Assembly (NCBI GenBank): GCA_902548405.1
Contig: CACCRN010000001.1
Span: 62,001 to 126,000, forward strand
Length of the DNA stretch: 64,000 bases
Source: an uncultured Pelagibacteraceae bacterium
GTDB lineage: Bacteria > Pseudomonadota > Alphaproteobacteria > Pelagibacterales > Pelagibacteraceae
Reading direction: 5' to 3'
Shown here: piece after piece, positions 57,239-64,000 of the stretch
Layout: each line of letters opens with the position of its first letter
How positions within the stretch are numbered: position 1 is the stretch's first letter
Position numbers and translations under genes: made by a program
Notes under the pieces: model-generated
The model's input: only the letters and a program-made list of their open reading frames with translations
The model's database searches: none
Told to the model about the DNA's origin: nothing

Positions 57239-59905
57239 ATGGCAGACAAAACTCTCAATGAAATAAGAAATACTTTCCTTAAGTATTTTGAAAGGAACGA
57301 TCACCAGATTGTGGAATCTAGTAATTTGGTTCCAAATAATGACCCAACATTAATGTTTGCTAACTCTGGAATGGTTCAGTTTAAGAACGTGTTTACAGGT
57401 TTGGAGAAAAGAGATTATGTTAGAGCAACTACTTCACAAAAATGTGTAAGAGCAGGTGGAAAACATAATGATTTAGAAAATGTAGGTTATACACCTCGAC
57501 ACCATACTTTTTTTGAGATGTTAGGAAATTTCTCATTTGGAGATTATTTTAAAGAACAAGCAATTGATTATGCTTGGAATTTAATTACTAAAGATTTCGG
57601 AATAGATAAAAGTAGACTTTATGTAACTGTATTTCATGAAGATGATGAAGCCTTCAATTTTTGGAAGAAAATAGCAGGTTTTAGCGATGATAGAATTATT
57701 AGAATAGCAACTTCAGATAACTTTTGGTCAATGGGCGAAACAGGACCATGTGGACCTTGTTCAGAAATCTTTTTTGATCATGGTGATCATTTGCATGGTG
57801 GATTACCTGGTACCAAAGATGAGGATGGAGATAGATTTATTGAAATATGGAACTTAGTCTTCATGCAATTTGAACAAGTCACAAAAGATAAAAGAATAAA
57901 TCTTCCAAAACCATCTGTTGATACTGGAATGGGTTTAGAAAGAATAGCTGCTTTACTTCAAGGCACTCATGATAATTATGAAACAGATCATTTTAAAAAA
58001 ATAATTAATTCTGCATCAGATATAATTAAAATTAAATCAGATAAATCAAATCTATCAAGTTTTAGAGTTATTGCAGATCACTTAAGAGCAAGTTCATTTT
58101 TAATTGCTGAAGGAGTATTGCCATCTAATGAAGGAAGAGGCTATGTGCTTCGAAGAATTATGAGAAGAGGGATGAGGCACTCTCATTTGTTAGGAGCTAA
58201 GGATCCAGTATTTTCAAAATTGTTTGATACCCTATTAAATGAAATGTCAGGAAATTATCCTGAACTTAAAAGAGCAGAGTCCTTAATTAAAGAAACTTTG
58301 AAGATGGAAGAAGAAAAATTTTTAGTTCTTTTAGATAGAGGAATTAAAATTTTAAATGATGAAATTTCTAAAATAGACAAAGTATTACCTGGTGACATTG
58401 CATTTAAACTTTATGAAACTTATGGTTTCCCGATCGATCTTACAGAAGATATTTTAAAATCAAAATCTTTAGAATTTGATAAAGAAAGATTCGGTGAGTT
58501 GATGAGAGAAAGTATTGAGCTTGCTAGAAAAAATTGGAAAGGATCTGGTGATAGTGCAGTCGAGCAAGTTTGGTATGGTGTAAAAGAAAAACATGGAGCT
58601 ACAGAATTTTTAGGATATGAAAATGATCAAGCACAAGGAGTAATAAAATCACTTCTTAAAAATCATAAAGAAGTTGATACATTAAATGAAGGTGATGAAG
58701 GTATCATTGTTGTGAATCAAACCCCATTTTACGCTGAGTCAGGAGGACAAGTAGGTGATACAGGATTGATCTCTAAAGATGAATTTGAATTTGAAGTAAC
58801 TGATGTTCAAAAAAAATTGGGAGATCTATTTGTTCATTATGGAAAAGTGAAAAAAGGCTCAATTAAACTAGAGCAAGATGTTGAAATGAAAATCAATATT
58901 GAGAAAAGAAATGATACAAGAGCTTATCATTCAGCAACTCATTTGTTACACGAGTCTTTGAGAAGAGTTTTAGGACCACATGTTACTCAAAAAGGATCTC
59001 TTGTTGAGCCAGAAAGATTAAGATTTGATTTTAGTCATATGAAGCCAATTTCAGATGATGAAATGGAAAAAATAGAAAGTCATGTAAATGATATGATTTC
59101 TAAGCAATCTGATGTAACCACAAGAATTATGACACCAAAGGAGGCAGTTGAAAATGGAGCTTTAGCATTATTTGGTGAGAAATATGGAGATGAAGTAAGA
59201 GTGTTATCAATGGGGGACGAAGGAGAAAAATATTTTTCAACTGAATTATGCGGTGGAACCCATGTAAAAAACACTGGTGATATTGGTAAATTTAAGATTA
59301 TTAGCCAATCCTCAATTGCTGCAGGGGTTAGAAGAGTAGAGGCTTTAAGAAATAAGCAACTAGAGGATTACCTTAAAAATAAAGAGAAAATGTTAAATTT
59401 ATCATCTGAAAAAGATGATGATCAAATAAATGAATTAAGTAAGCAAATTTCTGAGCTAGGTGGAAAACTTAACTTAGATGAAACTGATAAAAAAGTTTTA
59501 ATCAAAAATTTAAATAAACAATTGGAAACTTTAACAGTTAATTCAATACTACAAGATCAATCCAAAAATAAAGTTAATGATCTAGATGTTAATGGGGTGA
59601 AAGTAAGATTTCAAAATGTTGAAGATCTTCCTCCTAAAGAATTAAGAAAACTTGTGGACAAAGGTAAAAAAGAATTGGGCGAAGGTATTGTAATAGTTTT
59701 TGCAAGCAAAGATGACAAAGTCGGTATTGCAGTAGGTGTGACAGAAAAATTATCTGACAAATTTGATGCAGTACAATTTGTAAAAGCAGGTTCAGAAGTA
59801 ATTGGTGGCAAAGGTGGAGGTGGAAGAAAAGACTTCGCTCAAGCTGGTGGTCAAGACCAATCCAAAATCAATGATGCTTTTGAAAAAATAAAATCTTTAA
59901 TTTAA
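57239..59905 (+). CDS. alaS: Alanyl-tRNA synthetase
   Basis: [53 protein letters not shown]-terminal [13 protein letters not shown]. Confidence 0.99.
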   Translation: MADKTLNEIRNTFLKYFERNDHQIVESSNLVPNNDPTLMFANSGMVQFKNVFTGLEKRDYVRATTSQKCVRAGGKHNDLENVGYTPRHHTFFEMLGNFSFGDYFKEQAIDYAWNLITKDFGIDKSRLYVTVFHEDDEAFNFWKKIAGFSDDRIIRIATSDNFWSMGETGPCGPCSEIFFDHGDHLHGGLPGTKDEDGDRFIEIWNLVFMQFEQVTKDKRINLPKPSVDTGMGLERIAALLQGTHDNYETDHFKKIINSASDIIKIKSDKSNLSSFRVIADHLRASSFLIAEGVLPSNEGRGYVLRRIMRRGMRHSHLLGAKDPVFSKLFDTLLNEMSGNYPELKRAESLIKETLKMEEEKFLVLLDRGIKILNDEISKIDKVLPGDIAFKLYETYGFPIDLTEDILKSKSLEFDKERFGELMRESIELARKNWKGSGDSAVEQVWYGVKEKHGATEFLGYENDQAQGVIKSLLKNHKEVDTLNEGDEGIIVVNQTPFYAESGGQVGDTGLISKDEFEFEVTDVQKKLGDLFVHYGKVKKGSIKLEQDVEMKINIEKRNDTRAYHSATHLLHESLRRVLGPHVTQKGSLVEPERLRFDFSHMKPISDDEMEKIESHVNDMISKQSDVTTRIMTPKEAVENGALALFGEKYGDEVRVLSMGDEGEKYFSTELCGGTHVKNTGDIGKFKIISQSSIAAGVRRVEALRNKQLEDYLKNKEKMLNLSSEKDDDQINELSKQISELGGKLNLDETDKKVLIKNLNKQLETLTVNSILQDQSKNKVNDLDVNGVKVRFQNVEDLPPKELRKLVDKGKKELGEGIVIVFASKDDKVGIAVGVTEKLSDKFDAVQFVKAGSEVIGGKGGGGRKDFAQAGGQDQSKINDAFEKIKSLI

Positions 59906-61111
59906 TTTCTTTTTAAGATTACCATCAATTTCATCTAAAAACTGATTAGTAGTTAAAAACTTGCTATTTGGTCCAACAAGAATTGCTAAATCTTTTGTCA
60001 TCGAACCATTTTCAACACACTCTATACATACAGCTTCTAATGTTTGAGCAAATTTAATTAATTCTTGGTTGTTATCTAATTTTCCTCTATGAGCTAATCC
60101 TCTTGTCCATGCAAATATAGATGCAATAGGATTTGTGGAAGTTTCTTTTCCTTGTTGATGCATTCTATAGTGTCTAGTAACAGTTCCATGGGCAGCTTCA
60201 GCTTCCATCACTTTTCCATCAGGAGTTAACAGAGTACTTGTCATTAATCCTAGTGATCCATAACCTTGCGCCATAGTATCAGACTGGACATCACCATCAT
60301 AATTTTTGCAAGCCCAGATATATTTTCCACTCCATTTCATTGCACATGCGACCATGTCATCAATTAATCTGTGTTCGTAAGTTAATTTATGTTTTTCAAA
60401 TTCTTCTTTGTATTCGTTGTCAAAAACTTCTTGGAAAATATCTTTAAATCTTCCGTCGTATTGTTTTAAAATTGTATTTTTTGTAGACATGTAGACTGGC
60501 CACTTTTTAATTAATCCATAGCTAAAGCATGATCTTGCAAAGTCTTGAATAGATTTGTCTAAATTATACATTGATAGTGCTACACCAGGTCCAGTGAAAT
60601 TAAAAACTTCATATTTTATTTCTTCTTTTCCATCTTCAGAAGTCCATTTAACTTCCATTTTACCTTTACCAGGTACTTTAAAATCAGTTGCTCTATATTG
60701 ATCACCAAAAGCATGTCTTCCAATGATCACAGGGTCTGTCCACGAAGGAACCAACTTTGGAATATTTTTACAAATAATTGGTTCTCTGAAAACTGTTCCT
60801 CCAATAATATTTCTTATTGTTCCATTTGGAGATCTCCACATTTTTTTTAAATCAAATTCCTCAACTCTTGCTTCGTCTGGTGTAATGGTTGCGCATTTAA
60901 TTCCAACACCTATTTTTTTGATAGCATTCGCTGAATCTATTGTGATCTGGTCATCCGTATTATCTCTACTTTTCATCCCTAGATCGTAATACTCAATTCC
61001 AAGATCTATATATGGAAGTATTAATTTGTTTTTAATAAACTCCCAAATAATTCGAGTCATTTCATCACCATCTAACTCTACAACTGGGTTATTTACCTTG
61101 ATTTTACTCAT
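59897..61111 (-). CDS. icd: NADP-dependent isocitrate dehydrogenase
   Basis: [52 protein letters not shown]. Confidence 0.97.
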   Translation of the reverse strand: MSKIKVNNPVVELDGDEMTRIIWEFIKNKLILPYIDLGIEYYDLGMKSRDNTDDQITIDSANAIKKIGVGIKCATITPDEARVEEFDLKKMWRSPNGTIRNIIGGTVFREPIICKNIPKLVPSWTDPVIIGRHAFGDQYRATDFKVPGKGKMEVKWTSEDGKEEIKYEVFNFTGPGVALSMYNLDKSIQDFARSCFSYGLIKKWPVYMSTKNTILKQYDGRFKDIFQEVFDNEYKEEFEKHKLTYEHRLIDDMVACAMKWSGKYIWACKNYDGDVQSDTMAQGYGSLGLMTSTLLTPDGKVMEAEAAHGTVTRHYRMHQQGKETSTNPIASIFAWTRGLAHRGKLDNNQELIKFAQTLEAVCIECVENGSMTKDLAILVGPNSKFLTTNQFLDEIDGNLKKKLN

Positions 61112-61187
61112 TAAATTAAATTTATCTTATTAATTGAATTTGATTGGTTTATATACATATTAATCAAAAATTAGCAAATAGAAGAAT

Positions 61188-61835
61188 ATGTTTACCAAGA
61201 TATTTCCAAAGATACACACAGAGGGTTACAAGTTTATTGTAATCGCAGGCTTCATCACAATCATCTTATTATTAGTAAATGGATTTTTGGGATTAATTGG
61301 ATTGCTTTTGACTATATGGGTTTATTATTTCTTCAGAGACCCTGAAAGAGCAATCATTGGAGATGATAATTATCTAGTAAGCCCAGCTGATGGAGAAATA
61401 ATTAAAGTTGAAGAGGTAGATGGGCCGAAAGAATTAAATTTAGAAAATAAAAAATTTAAAAAAATTAGTATCTTCATGAACGTATTTGATTGTCATGTAA
61501 ATAGAACTCCTTGTTCAGGAAAAGTTGAAGATATTTTATACAAGCCAGGAAAATTTTTAAATGCTTCATTAGATAAAGCGAGTGAGGACAATGAAAGAAA
61601 CTATTATAAATTAAAAGATAATCATGGAAATGATATCGTAATAGTTCAAATAGCAGGCTTAGTTGCAAGAAGAATTGTTTGTGAAACAAATAAAGATCAA
61701 ACATTAAACCAAGGTGACCGAATTGGAATTATAAGATTTGGAAGTAGAGCAGATGTCTACTACGAAAATTATGAACCATTAGTAAAAATTGGTCAAACAG
61801 CTATTTCAGGGGAAACTCTATTGGCCAAAAGATAG
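61188..61835 (+). CDS. psd: Phosphatidylserine decarboxylase proenzyme
   Basis: FFRDPERAI, VSPADGEI, FMNVFDCHVNRTPCSG, IRFGSRADVY. Confidence 0.95.
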   Translation: MFTKIFPKIHTEGYKFIVIAGFITIILLLVNGFLGLIGLLLTIWVYYFFRDPERAIIGDDNYLVSPADGEIIKVEEVDGPKELNLENKKFKKISIFMNVFDCHVNRTPCSGKVEDILYKPGKFLNASLDKASEDNERNYYKLKDNHGNDIVIVQIAGLVARRIVCETNKDQTLNQGDRIGIIRFGSRADVYYENYEPLVKIGQTAISGETLLAKR

Positions 61836-61837
61836 AT

Positions 61838-62647
61838 ATGCAACAACCAAAAAACCATTTTAAAATTGTTCCTGAAAAAAGTAATGCGAGAGTTATATTG
61901 CCAAATATGCTTACACTCATTGGTGTTTGTATAGGACTTACGTCAATAAGGTTTGCATTAGATGGAAGATTTGAATTAGCTATTGTTGCAATCATAATTG
62001 CTGCAATCATAGATGGCTTAGATGGTAGAATTGCAAGATTAATAAAAGGAACATCAAAAGTAGGGAAAGAATTAGACTCTTTAACTGACATGATTAGCTT
62101 TGGTGTTGCTCCAGCTTTTATAATGTATTTTTGGAATTTAAATACATTAGGAAAATTTGGATGGTTGTTATGTTTAGTTTATGTAATTTGTGTAGCTTTA
62201 AGATTAGCAAGATTTAATGTTAATTCATCTCAAGAACCATCTTGGAAAGATAATTTTTTTCAGGGTGTGCCATCTCCAGCAGGAGGAATATTAGTATTAT
62301 CTCCATTAATATTCAGTATGAGTGAGATTAATATAATTCCTATAAATTATACTATATTAGTTCCATGTATTTTTATTTTAACATCATTGCTTTTAATTAG
62401 TAAAATTCCAACTTACTCATTTAAAAAAATTGTTATAAAAAGAAGCACCACTATATTTTTATTATTTGGTATAGTTTTATTTTTTGGATTACTATTAATT
62501 TATACTTTTGAAATATTAGCAGTTAGTAGTTTTATTTATCTTTTGTTGATTCCAATAAGTTTTTTTAATTATCAAAAAATTAAAAAAGATAAAAATGACA
62601 CTATTGAAAACGAGGATGAAAACGAAAATTTAGAAGATATACTTTAG
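61838..62647 (+). CDS. pssA: CDP-diacylglycerol--serine O-phosphatidyltransferase
   Basis: DGLDGRIARLIKGTSKVGKELDSLTDMISFG CDP-alcohol transferase motif. Confidence 0.95.
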   Translation: MQQPKNHFKIVPEKSNARVILPNMLTLIGVCIGLTSIRFALDGRFELAIVAIIIAAIIDGLDGRIARLIKGTSKVGKELDSLTDMISFGVAPAFIMYFWNLNTLGKFGWLLCLVYVICVALRLARFNVNSSQEPSWKDNFFQGVPSPAGGILVLSPLIFSMSEINIIPINYTILVPCIFILTSLLLISKIPTYSFKKIVIKRSTTIFLLFGIVLFFGLLLIYTFEILAVSSFIYLLLIPISFFNYQKIKKDKNDTIENEDENENLEDIL

Positions 62648-62680
62648 TATTTTCTCAATCTTTTTTTTCTAAATTAATAA

Positions 62681-63655
62681 ATGAAAATTTTAGTTTATAA
62701 TTCAGGCGGGGGTTTGGGTGATAGCATCCAAATATTTGATTTAATCAACAGTTTAATTGCAAAATTTGGATCAGGTAATATTTACTACTTATCAGCACAT
62801 AAAAATCACTTTAATCGTGCTTTATCAGACTACAATTTAAAGCCAAAGGAGTTAAAAACTAACATAATTTACTTTGGTTTTAGATGGTGGCATCTATTAG
62901 TATCAAAGAAAAAAATCTTAAAGGATAACTCTCTACAAAAATTTGATTTAATTATTGATATACAATCAAAACTCAGAAACACTATAATATTAAAACAATT
63001 TCCATCTAATAAATTTTATTCTTCAACATTTAATTTTAAATTTTGTTCAGAAAAAAAAGATTATAAATCTACAAAATTTGAAAACATTAATATTTTAAGA
63101 AATATTGAATTATTAATAAGTGATGAAATTCCACAAACTAAATTTAAATTAAATTCAATTGATTTAAAATATTTTCAAGAAGCCAAAAGATTGTTACCTG
63201 ATAATAATTATATTGGGTTTTCAATGACACAAGGAAACGTTTATAGAAAAAAAAGTTGGCCAATAGATAAATTCTTAAACATAGCAGAACAAGTTTCTAA
63301 AAAAAATAAAAAGCCAGTTTTTTTTGTTGAAAAAAATAATAAAGAATTAATTCATAAAATTAAAAGTAATATTAATAATGCGTTGTTTCCTGAAATGGAA
63401 AGCACATTTTCAGGACCACCATTGGTTACAGCTCTTTCATCAAGATTAGAGAAAGCAATTTCAATAGATAATGGTGTGATGCATATGATGTCTTTGGCTG
63501 AAATTCCTATGATTATTTTATTTGGACCAACAAATTCAAAAAAATTTTCTCCCAAATTAAAAAATATTGAAATTTTAGATAGTAAAAATCTTTATCAATC
63601 GGATGATATAACTAAAATTACAGAAAATGATGTAATGAGTGTTTTAAATATTTAA
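62681..63655 (+). CDS. GT9 (heptosyltransferase-like) glycosyltransferase
   Basis: GGGLGDSIQIFDLI, KSWPIDKFLNIAE, SIDNGVMHMMSLAEIPMIILFGPT. Confidence 0.85.
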   Translation: MKILVYNSGGGLGDSIQIFDLINSLIAKFGSGNIYYLSAHKNHFNRALSDYNLKPKELKTNIIYFGFRWWHLLVSKKKILKDNSLQKFDLIIDIQSKLRNTIILKQFPSNKFYSSTFNFKFCSEKKDYKSTKFENINILRNIELLISDEIPQTKFKLNSIDLKYFQEAKRLLPDNNYIGFSMTQGNVYRKKSWPIDKFLNIAEQVSKKNKKPVFFVEKNNKELIHKIKSNINNALFPEMESTFSGPPLVTALSSRLEKAISIDNGVMHMMSLAEIPMIILFGPTNSKKFSPKLKNIEILDSKNLYQSDDITKITENDVMSVLNI

Positions 63656-63684
63656 ATTTAATTTAAAGAAAACTAACTAAAAAA

Positions 63685-64000
63685 TTGAAAAAAAATAAAA
63701 TATCAAAAAATTGGGTAAATAAACAGCGTAGAGATATTTACGTAAGACAATCAAAAGTAGACGGATTTAGAGCCAGATCTGCATATAAACTTATTGAAAT
63801 AAATGAAAAATTTAAAATATTTAAGGGTGGATTAACAGTCATTGATATTGGTGCAGCTCCCGGTAGTTGGTCACAATATGTTGAAAAGATATCTAAAAAC
63901 GGAAAATTAATTTCGATTGATTTAAAAAAAATGGAACCAATTGGAAATAGTCTTCAAATTCAAGGAGACTTTACAGAAGAAAGTGTTCGGCAAGAAATAA
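63685..64000 (+). CDS. rlmE: 23S rRNA 2'-O-ribose methyltransferase RlmE (RrmJ/FtsJ), 3'-truncated by window end
   Basis: Hand translation from TTG 63685: DGFRARSAYKLIEI, VIDIGAAPGSWSQ, SIDLKKMEP. Confidence 0.88.
   Translation, partial: MKKNKISKNWVNKQRRDIYVRQSKVDGFRARSAYKLIEINEKFKIFKGGLTVIDIGAAPGSWSQYVEKISKNGKLISIDLKKMEPIGNSLQIQGDFTEESVRQEI

Noticed and set aside
1-64000. CRISPR arrays, IS elements/transposases, prophage, rRNA operons
   Set aside because: No regularly spaced repeats, no transposase/integrase-like proteins, no rRNA signatures noticed on reading

Overview
This is an AT-rich, very gene-dense bacterial chromosome window. Gene content, order and codon bias fit a streamlined SAR11/Pelagibacterales-like alphaproteobacterium (taxonomy is inference). 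From left to right it holds: (1) a dcw division/peptidoglycan cluster (mraZ-ftsZ-rsmH-ftsL-ftsI-murE/F fusion-mraY-murD-ftsW-murG-murC-murB-ddl-ftsQ-short ftsA-like-lpxC-bamD-ligA); (2) housekeeping genes (pepP, uvrD-type helicase, fumC, nadA/nadC, tRNA-Leu, ygfZ, dihydroorotase, prpE-like); (3) a blue-type proteorhodopsin with a strong terminator, followed by a membrane di-iron desaturase/hydroxylase, a [2Fe-2S] ferredoxin, an FNR-like reductase and a GST; (4) a single-cysteine-finger DksA with two unannotated overlapping microprotein ORFs; (5) a tightly packed operon of two glycosyltransferases plus a tandemly duplicated DUF1800/DUF1501 module; (6) an accessory-looking stretch with guaC, an alpha/beta hydrolase, a polysaccharide-lyase-like protein and umuDC behind a LexA-type box; (7) tolC-like, recA, alaS, icd, psd, pssA, a GT9 protein and a 3'-truncated rlmE. 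The best candidates for something undescribed are the GT + (DUF1800-DUF1501)x2 operon, the apparent reduction of FtsA to an SHS2-like plus amphipathic-tail protein with ftsZ moved to the cluster head, and the dksA-coupled microproteins. All family calls are by eye from motifs; no searches were run.
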